Assembly (NCBI GenBank): GCA_934457415.1 | Contig: CAKSHM010000005.1 | Span: forward strand, 130,865-194,864 | Direction of reading: 5' to 3' | Source: an uncultured Eubacteriales bacterium | GTDB taxonomy: Bacteria; Bacillota; Clostridia; Oscillospirales; Acutalibacteraceae | DNA length: 64,000 nucleotides | In this document: piece after piece, positions 25,844 through 35,440 of the stretch | Numbering within the stretch: the first letter of the stretch is position 1 | How the letters are laid out: the number at the start of each line of letters is the position of its first letter | Translations under genes and position numbers: made by a program | The notes under the pieces: model-generated | Databases searched by the model: none | What the model saw: only the letters and a program-made list of their open reading frames with translations | What the model was told of the DNA's origin: nothing

Positions 25844-26653
25844 TTATTTATTAAGCTCGGCATAGGAGCTTTCTACTATCTCTTCTGCTGTTACTGTGCA
25901 AAGATTTTCTCTGCTTTCATTTTTTTCGATACAGCATAAATATTCTATATTTCCCTTAGGGCCTTTAATCGGCGAAAAATCAAGATTTAAAACAGAAAAT
26001 CCGTTTTTTAAAACAATATCAATAATCTTTTCTATTACTGAAATATGCACCGATTTTTCTCTGACAACTCCGTTTTTGCCGACATTTTCCCTGCCTGCTT
26101 CAAATTGCGGCTTAATAAGGCATACGGCTTTAGCATAATCCTTTAAAAGCGGATTTAAAACAGGCAAAATGAGCGAAAGAGAAATAAAAGAGACATCAAC
26201 GGAAGCAAAGTCAAGAGGGTCGGGAATTTGCTTGCTTGTGACATTTCTGAAATTGGTATTTTCAAGGTTAATCACTCTTTCGTCGTTCCTTAAGGTCCAA
26301 GCAAGCTGTCCGTAACCTACATCGACCGAATATACCTTAACAGCACCGTTTTGAAGCATACAATCGGTAAATCCGCCTGTTGAAGCACCGATATCAGCAC
26401 AAATACAATTATTTAAATCAATGTTAAAATTAGATATTGCCTTTTCAAGCTTTAAGCCGCCGCGGCTTACATATTTCAGAGTTTTACCTCTTACTTCAAC
26501 CGTATCATCGGGCTTTACAAAGGTTCCTGCCTTATCGCATTTCTGATTATTTACAAATACAATACCTTCCATTATAAGCGCCTTTGCTCTTTCTCTTGAC
26601 GGCGCAAGACCCTTTTCAACCAAAACTATATCAATTCGCTCTTTATTCTGCAT
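25844..26653 (-). CDS. tlyA: TlyA-family rRNA 2'-O-methyltransferase
   Basis: 269 residues: N-terminal S4 domain (ERAKALIMEGIVFVNNQ, about 18-34) then a FtsJ/RrmJ-type methyltransferase with SAM motif ADIGASTGGFTDCMLQNGA. TlyA proteins methylate ribose in 16S/23S rRNA; the name hemolysin is historical. Overlaps dxs by 11 bases, as in most Clostridia. Confidence 0.92.
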   Translation of the reverse strand: MQNKERIDIVLVEKGLAPSRERAKALIMEGIVFVNNQKCDKAGTFVKPDDTVEVRGKTLKYVSRGGLKLEKAISNFNIDLNNCICADIGASTGGFTDCMLQNGAVKVYSVDVGYGQLAWTLRNDERVINLENTNFRNVTSKQIPDPLDFASVDVSFISLSLILPVLNPLLKDYAKAVCLIKPQFEAGRENVGKNGVVREKSVHISVIEKIIDIVLKNGFSVLNLDFSPIKGPKGNIEYLCCIEKNESRENLCTVTAEEIVESSYAELNK

Positions 26654-28475
26654 TATTTTTAAAAGCTTTACTTATGCTTTCGGAATCAAAACCGTATTTT
26701 TTCAACAAATCTTCGGTTTTACCTGACGGAACAAAGACGTTTTCAACCGCTTTGATTTTATAATTCCCTTTAAATCCGTTTTCTGAAAGCATATTGCCGA
26801 TATGCTCGGCAATTCCGCCGCTCTTAATTCCCTCCTCAAAAAATAAAATGTTTTTATAATCTAAAATGATTTCTAGTGCTTTTTGCGATATCGGATGTAT
26901 TTTATTAAGCTTTAAAATGCTGAAATCCTTACCATCGCCGTAAGCCTTATAAACCTCGTTAAATTCCCGCCCGTAGGTCACGGCTAAGGATTTTTTATTG
27001 CCTTTAAATAAATTATACTCGGCTTTATAATCAAAGTCATAATCATCATCAAAACAGCCGCGCGGATAACGGATGGCACATAATTCGCTGTTTTCCGCGG
27101 TTTCTTCAATTCTGTATATAAGCTCTGAATAAAAGGATGGCGAATAAACATTCATATTTGGAATTTCGCTTAAAAATGCCGCGTCAAACAAACCTTGGTG
27201 GGTCTCTCCGTCCTCTCCGACTATACCCGCCCTGTCAACAAGAAGCTTAACAGAAACCTTACCTATGGCAAGGTCATGAATTATCTGGTCGTATCCTCTT
27301 TGTAAAAATGTTGAATATACCGCAAAAAAAGGAACCATTCCACCTTTTGCAAGTCCGGCACAAAACGTGACTGCATGCTCCTCGGCAATTCCGACATCAA
27401 AAAATCTTTCTTTATATTTTTTTGAAAATTCAACAAGTCCCGTACCCTCTGACATCGCAGCAGTCACGGCACAAATCCTTTTGTTTTTTTCGGCAAGACC
27501 GCATAGGGTTTCTCCCGCAACCTTGGAAAAGTCATGCTTTGAGCAATTTAAAGAGCCCTCGTCAACATCAAATGGAGATACGCCGTGATAATTGGCGGGC
27601 ATTATTTCGGCAAAAGGATAGCCTTTGCCTTTTTTTGTTACAACATGAATAACGCTGGGTCTGTCATAGTCCTTTGCGACTCTGAAAAGTTCTTCCATAA
27701 GCGTAATATTATGTCCGTCTACGGGTCCTAAATAATTAAATCCGAGATTGGCAAAAATATTATCCTTATAAACCGCCGATTTTATACTCTCCTTAATTTT
27801 AAAAAGAAAGCTTATAATGCTTTTTCCGAACGGAAGCTTCAGCATAAATTTGGTAAAAGCAGCTTTAAAGCTATGATAAGCCGCTTTGTTTCTTAGGTGT
27901 GTAAAGGTTCTTGCAACGGCTCCGACATTTTTTGAAATAGACATTTTATTGTCGTTTAAAATAACTATAAAATTGCCCTTTGCGCCTCCGGCATTGTTTA
28001 TTGCCTCATATGCCATACCGCCCGTCATGGCTCCGTCTCCGATTACGGCAACGGCAGTTCCGTTTTCCCCTTTTAATTTTTTGGCTTTGAAAATTCCGTA
28101 GGCAGCAGAAATGGAATTACTGCTATGTCCTGTTACAACAGGGTCATGCTCGCTTTCGTCGGGTCTCATAAATCCGGAAATTCCGCCGGAGGTTCTTATA
28201 TTATTAAAATCCTCATATCTGCCCGTTAACAGCTTATGTGTATACGCCTGATGTCCCACATCGAAAATTATAGCGTCCTCAGGCGAGTTAAAAACTCTAT
28301 GTATTGCAACCGTTAATTCCACCGTTCCGAGGTTTGAGGCAAGATGTCCGCCGTTTTGTGAAACAGTTGAAATGATTTTATCTCTTATTTCGGCACAAAG
28401 TTTGTCTAAATCTTTAGGATAGACATTTTTCACATCATCGGTTTTTTTTATATTTTCAAGAATTTCATATTTCAA
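26643..28475 (-). CDS. dxs: 1-deoxy-D-xylulose-5-phosphate synthase
   Basis: 610-residue thiamine-diphosphate enzyme, first step of the MEP isoprenoid pathway. TPP motif VIGDGAMTGGMAYEAINNAG region, conserved DVGHQAYTHKLLTGR, and transketolase-like middle and C-terminal domains (VDRAGIVGEDGETHQG). Follows ispA by 21 bases, so isoprenoid precursor and prenyl chain synthesis are co-expressed. Confidence 0.97.
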   Translation of the reverse strand: MKYEILENIKKTDDVKNVYPKDLDKLCAEIRDKIISTVSQNGGHLASNLGTVELTVAIHRVFNSPEDAIIFDVGHQAYTHKLLTGRYEDFNNIRTSGGISGFMRPDESEHDPVVTGHSSNSISAAYGIFKAKKLKGENGTAVAVIGDGAMTGGMAYEAINNAGGAKGNFIVILNDNKMSISKNVGAVARTFTHLRNKAAYHSFKAAFTKFMLKLPFGKSIISFLFKIKESIKSAVYKDNIFANLGFNYLGPVDGHNITLMEELFRVAKDYDRPSVIHVVTKKGKGYPFAEIMPANYHGVSPFDVDEGSLNCSKHDFSKVAGETLCGLAEKNKRICAVTAAMSEGTGLVEFSKKYKERFFDVGIAEEHAVTFCAGLAKGGMVPFFAVYSTFLQRGYDQIIHDLAIGKVSVKLLVDRAGIVGEDGETHQGLFDAAFLSEIPNMNVYSPSFYSELIYRIEETAENSELCAIRYPRGCFDDDYDFDYKAEYNLFKGNKKSLAVTYGREFNEVYKAYGDGKDFSILKLNKIHPISQKALEIILDYKNILFFEEGIKSGGIAEHIGNMLSENGFKGNYKIKAVENVFVPSGKTEDLLKKYGFDSESISKAFKNNAE

Positions 28476-28496
28476 GAAATAACATTCCTTTTAAAG

Positions 28497-29372
28497 TCAA
28501 AACTTTCTTTTTAAAAGCATATCGGTAAGCTCTTTGAGATTTCCGGTATCTCCGTCTATAAGAGACAGTATTGCGTCCGCCTTTTGAGTAAGCTCAATCG
28601 CGGTCTTCATTGCATTCTCTTCGCCAAGAGCGCGAAGTAAAGTTTTTTTATCGTTTTTCTCATCACTGCCGACAGGCTTTCCGAAAGTTTTTTCGCTTGC
28701 ATTCTTATCAAGAAAGTCATCAATTATTTGAAATGCCGTCCCTACGCACTCCCCGTACTCAGAGCATTTTTTTAAGTTATCTTCATCTGCTCCCGCCAAA
28801 ATCGCTCCGCAAACGCATGCGGCTTTGATGAGGGCTGCGGTTTTTAAAGAATACATCTCTCTTATAAGGTCGGATGCCGTACAATCGGTGTTTTTAAGGT
28901 CTATTACCTGTCCGCCTATCATTCCGTTTATTCCGGCGTATGATGAAAGCTGAATTAAAGCGTTTACAATTCGGTCGGCGCTTATTCCGTTGGTTTTGGC
29001 GGCAACAGAGAAAGCCTCGGTTAAAAGCGCATCACCGGCAAGCAGAGCCATATCCTCTCCGAAAGCCTTGTGGCAAGATGGCTTTCCTCTGCGCAAATCG
29101 TCATTATCCATACAAGGCAAATCGTCATGGATAAGCGAATATGTATGAATCATTTCAAGAGCGCATGCAAAGTTATACGCACAGTCGTCATCACCGCCGA
29201 AAAGCTTATAAAATTCAAGAAGAATAATCGGTCTGATGCGTTTCCCGCCCGAAAGGAGACTGTGACGCATCGCTTCGTTTACAGTATCATAGTGCTGACC
29301 TGTAGGCATAGTAAGAATATCAAGTCTTGCGTTAATTTTAGTTTGATATTCTTTTATAAGATTATCAATCAT
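28497..29372 (-). CDS. ispA: Farnesyl diphosphate synthase (polyprenyl synthetase family)
   Basis: 291-residue E-isoprenyl diphosphate synthase. First Asp-rich motif DDLPCMD at 83-89, preceded by SGGKRIRP; second motif DDFLD. Start ATG 29372 has GAGAGG upstream; the in-frame ATG at 29393 lies inside the xseB reading frame without a site. Product length (C15) inferred from ispA-like sequence and operon. Confidence 0.94.
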   Translation of the reverse strand: MIDNLIKEYQTKINARLDILTMPTGQHYDTVNEAMRHSLLSGGKRIRPIILLEFYKLFGGDDDCAYNFACALEMIHTYSLIHDDLPCMDNDDLRRGKPSCHKAFGEDMALLAGDALLTEAFSVAAKTNGISADRIVNALIQLSSYAGINGMIGGQVIDLKNTDCTASDLIREMYSLKTAALIKAACVCGAILAGADEDNLKKCSEYGECVGTAFQIIDDFLDKNASEKTFGKPVGSDEKNDKKTLLRALGEENAMKTAIELTQKADAILSLIDGDTGNLKELTDMLLKRKF

Positions 29373-29577
29373 TTTTTGAAACCTCTCTTTCATAATCTGA
29401 AAGTGAAATTATCTTTTGCTTGGCATTATTTAAGATTTCAGAACATTTTTTTGAATATTTCATACCCTCTTCGAAAAGTGTGATGGATTCTTCAAGGGAT
29501 GTATCCTTATTTTCAAGTTTTTCGGCAATTTCTTCAAGTTTTTTGAGACTTTCTTCAAAGCTTATATTCTCTTTCAT
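29365..29577 (-). CDS. xseB: Exodeoxyribonuclease VII small subunit
   Basis: 70 residues, almost all helical and charged, with the XseB core SFEESLKKLEEIAEKLENKD and SLEESITLFEEGMKYSKKC. Binds XseA to form the single-strand nuclease. Overlaps the xseA stop by 4 bases and ispA by 8. Confidence 0.95.
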   Translation of the reverse strand: MKENISFEESLKKLEEIAEKLENKDTSLEESITLFEEGMKYSKKCSEILNNAKQKIISLSDYEREVSKND

Positions 29578-30785
29578 TCTGCGCTCCTTTCAAAAAGCTC
29601 GGTAACCTTACAATTTGCCTTTCCGTCCGAAAGACAGATTGATAATTCATCGTCTTTTTTAAGCTCATTTATACTGCTGATTTTCTTCCCGTCCTTTTTA
29701 ATCTCGCCGTAGCCCCTTGCAAGGGTTTTTAAAGGACTGAGCGCGTCGATTTTTAATATAACGGAATTAAGCTTCTGACCGGTAATTTCGATTTTCGATT
29801 TTATTATATTCATAATTCTGTCGCTCAGCATATCTGCCGTAAGCGATTTTTGTGTAATTATTCTTTCCGGATTCATGAGATTTGCCCGTGCCGAAGCTTT
29901 TTGAAATTTCACTTCATTCGAATTGCACACCGAAACCGCACAGGCTGAAATAACCCTTGAAATCCTTTTGATTCTGAAAATCAGTTCCGATATATCGGGA
30001 ACCGCAAGCTCTGCTGCCGCGGAAGGCGTGGAAGCGCGCATGTCGGCAACAAAATCCGAAATAGAAAAATCTGTTTCATGTCCTACGGCGGAAATTACCG
30101 GAACAGGTGACTCATAAATCTTTCTTGCAAGCATTTCATCATTGAATGCGCTAAGATCCTCAGCACTTCCGCCGCCGCGGCCGATAATTATTAAATCAAT
30201 TCCCTCGGTTTTATAAACCCTTTCAAGCATGCTTACCATTTCGCCGGCAGCACCCTCTCCCTGAACGCTTACAGGGCATAAAACAAGACTGCAAAGCGGG
30301 AATCTGCGAGAGGTAATATTGATAATATCCTGTATTGCCGCTCCTGACGCAGAGGTTATAACGGCGATAATCCCCGGAAATGCCGGAAGCTTCCTTTTGG
30401 AACCTGCCTCAAAAAGACCTTCTTTTTCGAGTTTTTCCTTGGTTGCGTTAAAAGCGGCAGTCAAATCCCCTTCTCCGCAAAGAGACATTTCCTCTGCATA
30501 GAACTGATAACCGCCCTCTTTTTCATAAAGAGAAACTCTGCCTGACAGAACGACCTCGGTTCCGTCCGTAATCTCGGCCTTAACACGAATATTGGAATTC
30601 CTGAACATAACGCATTTTACAGCGGCGGAAGAATCCTTCAAAGTGAAATACCAGTGTCCGCTTGAAAAATGATTTTTAAAGTTCGAAATCTCGCCTTTTA
30701 CGCTGATATACGAAAGTCTGCTGTCGCTTTCGAGCAGAGACTTAACATATAAATTAAGCTGAGAGACGCTGACTGCTTCAGTCAT
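29574..30785 (-). CDS. xseA: Exodeoxyribonuclease VII large subunit
   Basis: 403-residue XseA: N-terminal OB fold (SVSQLNLYVKSLLE, SNFKNHFSSGHWYFTLKD) and the nuclease core with GRGGGSAEDLSAFNDE and PVISAVGHETDFSI. ATG 30785 overlaps the nusB stop by 8 bases; a TTG at 30797 is in frame but without advantage. The folD gene often found between nusB and xseA is missing. Confidence 0.95.
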   Translation of the reverse strand: MTEAVSVSQLNLYVKSLLESDSRLSYISVKGEISNFKNHFSSGHWYFTLKDSSAAVKCVMFRNSNIRVKAEITDGTEVVLSGRVSLYEKEGGYQFYAEEMSLCGEGDLTAAFNATKEKLEKEGLFEAGSKRKLPAFPGIIAVITSASGAAIQDIINITSRRFPLCSLVLCPVSVQGEGAAGEMVSMLERVYKTEGIDLIIIGRGGGSAEDLSAFNDEMLARKIYESPVPVISAVGHETDFSISDFVADMRASTPSAAAELAVPDISELIFRIKRISRVISACAVSVCNSNEVKFQKASARANLMNPERIITQKSLTADMLSDRIMNIIKSKIEITGQKLNSVILKIDALSPLKTLARGYGEIKKDGKKISSINELKKDDELSICLSDGKANCKVTELFERSAE

Positions 30786-31173
30786 CTGCTTTAACAACCG
30801 ATGAAAGAATTCCGTTTACAAATGAAGCATCGCTTTCTGTGGCATATTTTTTGCAAAGCTCAACCGCCTCGTTTATTGAAACCGAAACAGGAATACTTTC
30901 CATGAACTTTATTTCATAAATCGCAAGCCTCATTATGCTAAGTGAGGTTTTGGATATTCTTTTTATTGACCAGCCGTTTGAGAATTCGGAAATCAGACCG
31001 TCTGTCACGTCAAGATGTGAATAAACCCCGCAAAATACCTCACGGACATAATCGTCAGGTTTAACTTCCCTCACCTGCTCTGCCAGTTCTAAAATGCTTT
31101 CGCAAGTATCGTCATTAAAGCATTTTTCAAAGATAAGAATAAAAGCTTCTTCGCGAGCTTGTTTTCGGGTCAT
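30778..31173 (-). CDS. nusB: Transcription antitermination factor NusB
   Basis: 131-residue all-helical NusB, which with NusE (S10) binds boxA RNA in rRNA antitermination. N-terminus TRKQAREEAFILIFE and C-terminal INEAVELCKKYATESDASFVNGILSSV are typical. The start at 31173 is preferred: the in-frame TTG at 31200 would lie at or before the predicted transcription start. First gene of the nusB-to-tyrS operon. Confidence 0.93.
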   Translation of the reverse strand: MTRKQAREEAFILIFEKCFNDDTCESILELAEQVREVKPDDYVREVFCGVYSHLDVTDGLISEFSNGWSIKRISKTSLSIMRLAIYEIKFMESIPVSVSINEAVELCKKYATESDASFVNGILSSVVKADD

Positions 31174-31205
31174 GCCGCACCAACTTTCATAATAATTCAA
31201 AATAA

Positions 31206-31234
31206 ATTATACTACAAGATCGCCTGCATTTCAA
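31206..31234 (-). promoter_or_regulatory. Sigma-A promoter of the nusB operon
   Basis: Minus strand TTGAAA (31229-31234), 17 bases, TATAAT (31206-31211). Predicted start near 31199. Confidence 0.85.
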
Positions 31235-31239
31235 GAATA

Positions 31240-31307
31240 AAGACTTAAAAATATTCAATTTTTTTGAATATATGCAATTTTTTTAAAAATTTCCTTAGGT
31301 AAGTCTT
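31240..31307. repeat. Dyad between divergent nusB and purB promoters
   Basis: AAGACTTA (31240-31247) and TAAGTCTT (31300-31307) enclose ATATTCAA (31250-31257) and TTGAATAT (31264-31271). It lies between the two promoters; a regulator site is possible. No PurBox recognised. Confidence 0.5.
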
Positions 31308-31315
31308 ACATTCGA

Positions 31316-31344
31316 TTGACAAAAACCCTGCTGAATGATAAAAT
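31316..31344 (+). promoter_or_regulatory. Sigma-A promoter of purB
   Basis: TTGACA (31316-31321), 17 bases, TAAAAT (31339-31344); leader about 28 bases. Confidence 0.85.
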
Positions 31345-31378
31345 AAATAAGTTAAATATACGGCTAAAGGAGACCAAT

Positions 31379-32815
31379 ATGAATATAAATCACGACGCAT
31401 ACAATTCGCCTTTTTCTTCAAGATATGCAAGTAAGGAAATGCAGTATATCTTTTCCGATAATTTCAAATTCAGAACTTGGCGCAGGCTTTGGATTTCACT
31501 GGCAGAGGCTGAAAAAGAACAGGGGCTTAATATAACCGACGAACAGATAGCGGAATTAAAAGCTCATGCCGAGGACATAAATTATGAAGTTGCACGGGAA
31601 AGAGAAAAAGAAGTAAGACATGATGTTATGAGCCATGTTTATGCTTACGGTATTCAGTGTCCGAAAGCCGAGCCTATTATACACTTAGGCGCTACAAGCT
31701 GTTATGTCGGCGATAATACCGATATTATAACTATGCGTGAGGCAGGAAATTTAGTGCTTAAAAAAACTGCCGCCGTTTTAAAAAACCTTAAGGAATTCGC
31801 TTTGAAATATAAAGCTCTTCCCTGCCTTGCTTATACTCATCTTCAGCCGGCTCAGCTTACCACGGTCGGAAAAAGAGCCGCCTTATGGATGAATGAATTA
31901 TGCGGCGATATTAAAAATCTTGAATTTCAGCTTTCCTGCCTTAAGCTTTTAGGCTCAAAAGGTACTACGGGAACTCAGGCAAGCTTTATGGAGCTTTTCG
32001 AAAATGATGAGAAAAAGGTTGACGCGGTAGAGACTAAAATCGCCGAGGATTTCGGATTTAAAGAATGCGTTCCTGTTTCGGGACAGACATATTCAAGAAA
32101 AACCGATTATTTTATTCTCAGCGCATTATCGGGAATAGCTCAGAGCGCCTATAAATTTGCAAATGATTTGCGTATTTTACAGTCCTTTGAAGAATTGGAA
32201 GAGCCTTTCGGCAAAAAGCAGATCGGTTCTTCGGCAATGCCGTATAAAAGAAATCCGATGAGGTGCGAGAGAATATGCGCTCTGGCAAGATATATAATAT
32301 GCGACCTGCAGAATCCGGCTTTTACAGCTCCCGTTCAGTGGCTCGAAAGAACGCTCGATGACAGCGCAAACAAAAGAATTTCTGTCGCGGAAGCATTTCT
32401 TGCAACCGACGCGGTTTTAAATATTTTTATAAATGTTACCGACGGAATCGTTGTTTATGATAAGGTTATCGAAAAGCGTGTTATGGAAAAGCTGCCGTTT
32501 ATGGCCACCGAAAACATAATGATGGAATCGGTAAAACGCGGCGGAGACAGACAGGAGCTTCATGAAATAATCCGCGAGCTGTCACATAAAGCAACAAAAC
32601 AAATTAAACTTGAAGGCAAAAAAAATCCGCTTATTGACATGATAGCCGAAGAAAAAAGAATTCCTCTTACCAAAGAAGAGATAACGGCTGAATTAAAGCC
32701 GGAAAAATTTATCGGCAGATGCGTCAGTCAGGTTGAAAAGTTTGTTGACACCTGTGTTGACCCTATACTTGAAAAATATGCCGGGGAAGATATAAAAATC
32801 GAGCTTAATATTTAA
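31379..32815 (+). CDS. purB: Adenylosuccinate lyase
   Basis: 478-residue fumarase/aspartase-superfamily lyase acting twice in purine synthesis (SAICAR and adenylosuccinate cleavage). Signature GSSAMPYKRNPMRCERI is intact; LGATSCYVGDNTD and TYSRKTDYF carry other active-site residues. AAAGGAG precedes ATG 31379; upstream codons in frame overlap the promoter and are not coding. The long form resembles the animal/Clostridial type. Confidence 0.96.
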   Translation: MNINHDAYNSPFSSRYASKEMQYIFSDNFKFRTWRRLWISLAEAEKEQGLNITDEQIAELKAHAEDINYEVAREREKEVRHDVMSHVYAYGIQCPKAEPIIHLGATSCYVGDNTDIITMREAGNLVLKKTAAVLKNLKEFALKYKALPCLAYTHLQPAQLTTVGKRAALWMNELCGDIKNLEFQLSCLKLLGSKGTTGTQASFMELFENDEKKVDAVETKIAEDFGFKECVPVSGQTYSRKTDYFILSALSGIAQSAYKFANDLRILQSFEELEEPFGKKQIGSSAMPYKRNPMRCERICALARYIICDLQNPAFTAPVQWLERTLDDSANKRISVAEAFLATDAVLNIFINVTDGIVVYDKVIEKRVMEKLPFMATENIMMESVKRGGDRQELHEIIRELSHKATKQIKLEGKKNPLIDMIAEEKRIPLTKEEITAELKPEKFIGRCVSQVEKFVDTCVDPILEKYAGEDIKIELNI

Positions 32816-32834
32816 AAGCAAAGGAGGATAAAAT

Positions 32835-35438
32835 ATGATTTGGCACAGCTCTTCCGCAGAAGATGTTTTAAAAGAACTTAAAACCGATAAAGACAGCGGT
32901 CTTGCAAACGGAACAGCAAACGAAAGAATAAATAAATTCGGAAAAAATGTTTTAAATGATGAAAATAAAAAATTTTTTTTAAAGGAATTTTTATCTCAGC
33001 TTAATAATAAATTTGTTTACATACTTTTTGCCATAGCCATTGTTTCCTTTGCTTTTTCTGTTTATTATAAAAATAAAGATTTTATCTCTCCGTTGCTTAT
33101 AATTGCAATCGTTATTTTAAATGCGCTTATTTCCGCTTTTTATTTAAGTCGGGGAAAAGCAATGCTTGAAAAGCTTAAAAAGACGACCGATCCGAAAGCT
33201 ACGGTAATCAGAGACGGAATAAAAAAATATATTGATTCATCGGAGTTGGTTATAGGCGATATAATTATATTCAGCGAGGGAGACTACATTTCCGCCGACG
33301 CAAGGCTTATCGAAGCTGTTTCATTAAGGTGTAACGAATCCGCCGTTACAGGCGAAAGCGTGCCCGTTGAAAAAAATCCTCAGGAAATCTATCCGGACAT
33401 TACCCCGCTGAACCAAAGAAAAAATATGGTTTACTGCGGTTCAAGCGTTATACACGGAAGCGCCAAAGCTGTAGTTGTAGGAACGGGAATAAATACAGAA
33501 ATCGGGAAAACCGATACGATCGAAAAGCAAACGGGAAAAAACACAATTCCCTTGCAGGACTCTCTCGTATACACCGGAAAAACCGCAAATATCGCAATTC
33601 TTATTATTTGCGCCGCGGTTTTTACAGCCGAGTTTTTAATCACTTTAAAAACAGGCTCGGGAAATCATTTTGCTTATTTAACGGTTAAAGCATTTTTAAA
33701 TGCTTCGGCTCTTGCCGTAGCAGCAATTCCGGAAGGCTTGCCTGCTATTTCAACTATTGTCGTTGCTCTGGGTATGCAGCGTCTTTTAAAGGACGGAATT
33801 ACCGTAAAAAAAATAAAGGCGCTTGAAACTGTCGGAAATACAACCGTGATCTGCGCCGATAAAACAGGAATTTTAACGCATAACAAAATGCGGGTCAGAA
33901 AAATATTTAACGGAAATGAAATAACAGAGGATATTACGCAATCCGCAGGAGCTAAAACCTCTATGGTTTTAAAGCTTGCGGCTGTCTGCGCAACACTTGT
34001 AAACGATCCTACCGAAAATGCCATAGAAAATGCCTGTTTTGAAATGAACGGCGTTAAAAAAACCGATATAGAAAAGCTCTATCCGAGGCTTTGCACCGTT
34101 CCGTTTGACAGTGTAAGGAAAACGATGACAAGCGTCAATATGATTAACGGTCATCCCGTAGCCATTACAAAAGGCGCGCCTGAAATTATTGCCGAAAAAT
34201 GTATCGGCAATGACAGTGAAAAAATTGTTAAGGTAAATGAAGCATTTGCGGAGGAATCATTAAGAGTTGTTGCAATCGCGATTAAGCAGCTTGATGAAAT
34301 CCCTGCAAATCCGAATGCGGAAGAAATTGAAACCGATATGATTTTTGTCGGCCTTATCGGTCTTGATGATCCGCCGAGAACCGACACCGTTTCATCTATT
34401 TCGGATTTTTCGAATGCAGGTATCAGAACCGTAATGATAACGGGCGACAATGTTATCACTGCAAAAGCCGTTGCCCGCAGGATAGGAATTCTTAAGGATG
34501 ATATGATTGCGCTTACCGGCAAAGAGCTTGAAAATATAAGCGACGAGGAGCTTTATGAAAAAATTGACAGGGTTGCCGTTTTTGCAAGAATATCGCCGGA
34601 CGATAAATTAAGAATAATCAATATTTTAAAGAAAAAAGGCGAATGTGTTACCGTTACCGGCGAAAGTGTTTCCGACAGCGAGGCTCTTGCCGCCGCCGAT
34701 ACAGGCTGTGTAATGGGAAAAATGGGAACTGATGTTGCAAAGGGCAAAGCAGACATAATTGACGAGCATTATAATCTGGGCAGTCTTAAAAAAGCAATAA
34801 AAGAAAGCAGGGCTCTTTTTGAAAACATTCAAAAATGCGTACATTATCTTTTAAGCTGCAATTTTGCGGAGTTGTTTATATATTTTATAGGTTTACTTAT
34901 TTTTAAAATTCCGCCTCTTGCGGCTGTTCAGCTGCTTTGGATAAATCTAATTACAGATTGCACTCCTGCTATATCGCTCAGTATGGAACCTGTAAGCTCA
35001 CAGTCTGCTCTTAAAAAAGTAAGAGGAAAAAACCACAGGCTTTTTTCAAAAGAATTTTTGATACAGATTCCGGTTGATATCTTATTTATAACCGCGGTAT
35101 CGCTGATTTCTTACGGCATTGGAATAAAATCAGGAATAAATACTGCTGCGGCAATGCTTTTCGTAACCTTAAGCACAATTCAGATATTCCATTCATACAA
35201 TCTCAGAAGTACGAAATCCGTTTTCGGGCTTTCTGTTACTTCAAATGAATTTATGCTGTTTTCTTCCCTGCTTGCTCTGTTTATAGTATTTTTCCTTGTT
35301 CTTTCTCCTGCAGGAGCTGTATTCGGCTTGAGTATACTGAAATTTAATAATTTTGTTTACGCCGTTTTACTCGCTCTTTCCATAATACCCTACAGCGAAA
35401 TTTTTAAGCTTATCTTAAGAAAGAACGGTAAAATTTAA
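32835..35438 (+). CDS. P-type cation ATPase (P2A-like) with altered hinge loop
   Basis: 867 residues, full Ca2+-ATPase-like layout: N-terminal cation domain, TM1-4, A-domain with TGES (172-175), PEGLP in TM4 (299-303), phosphorylated Asp342 in DKTGILT, KGAPE (446-450), DPPR (512-515), ITGDN (535-539), NFAEL in TM5 and NLITD (704-708) in TM6. Calcium-site residues resemble SERCA. The normally invariant TGDGVND loop reads TGESVSD (608-614), changing a Mg-binding Asp to Glu and Asn to Ser; its last Asp stays. Likely exports Ca2+ or another divalent cation, but activity is uncertain. AAGGAGG ribosome site. Follows purB by 19 bases. Confidence 0.9.
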   Translation: MIWHSSSAEDVLKELKTDKDSGLANGTANERINKFGKNVLNDENKKFFLKEFLSQLNNKFVYILFAIAIVSFAFSVYYKNKDFISPLLIIAIVILNALISAFYLSRGKAMLEKLKKTTDPKATVIRDGIKKYIDSSELVIGDIIIFSEGDYISADARLIEAVSLRCNESAVTGESVPVEKNPQEIYPDITPLNQRKNMVYCGSSVIHGSAKAVVVGTGINTEIGKTDTIEKQTGKNTIPLQDSLVYTGKTANIAILIICAAVFTAEFLITLKTGSGNHFAYLTVKAFLNASALAVAAIPEGLPAISTIVVALGMQRLLKDGITVKKIKALETVGNTTVICADKTGILTHNKMRVRKIFNGNEITEDITQSAGAKTSMVLKLAAVCATLVNDPTENAIENACFEMNGVKKTDIEKLYPRLCTVPFDSVRKTMTSVNMINGHPVAITKGAPEIIAEKCIGNDSEKIVKVNEAFAEESLRVVAIAIKQLDEIPANPNAEEIETDMIFVGLIGLDDPPRTDTVSSISDFSNAGIRTVMITGDNVITAKAVARRIGILKDDMIALTGKELENISDEELYEKIDRVAVFARISPDDKLRIINILKKKGECVTVTGESVSDSEALAAADTGCVMGKMGTDVAKGKADIIDEHYNLGSLKKAIKESRALFENIQKCVHYLLSCNFAELFIYFIGLLIFKIPPLAAVQLLWINLITDCTPAISLSMEPVSSQSALKKVRGKNHRLFSKEFLIQIPVDILFITAVSLISYGIGIKSGINTAAAMLFVTLSTIQIFHSYNLRSTKSVFGLSVTSNEFMLFSSLLALFIVFFLVLSPAGAVFGLSILKFNNFVYAVLLALSIIPYSEIFKLILRKNGKI

Positions 35439-35440
35439 AA

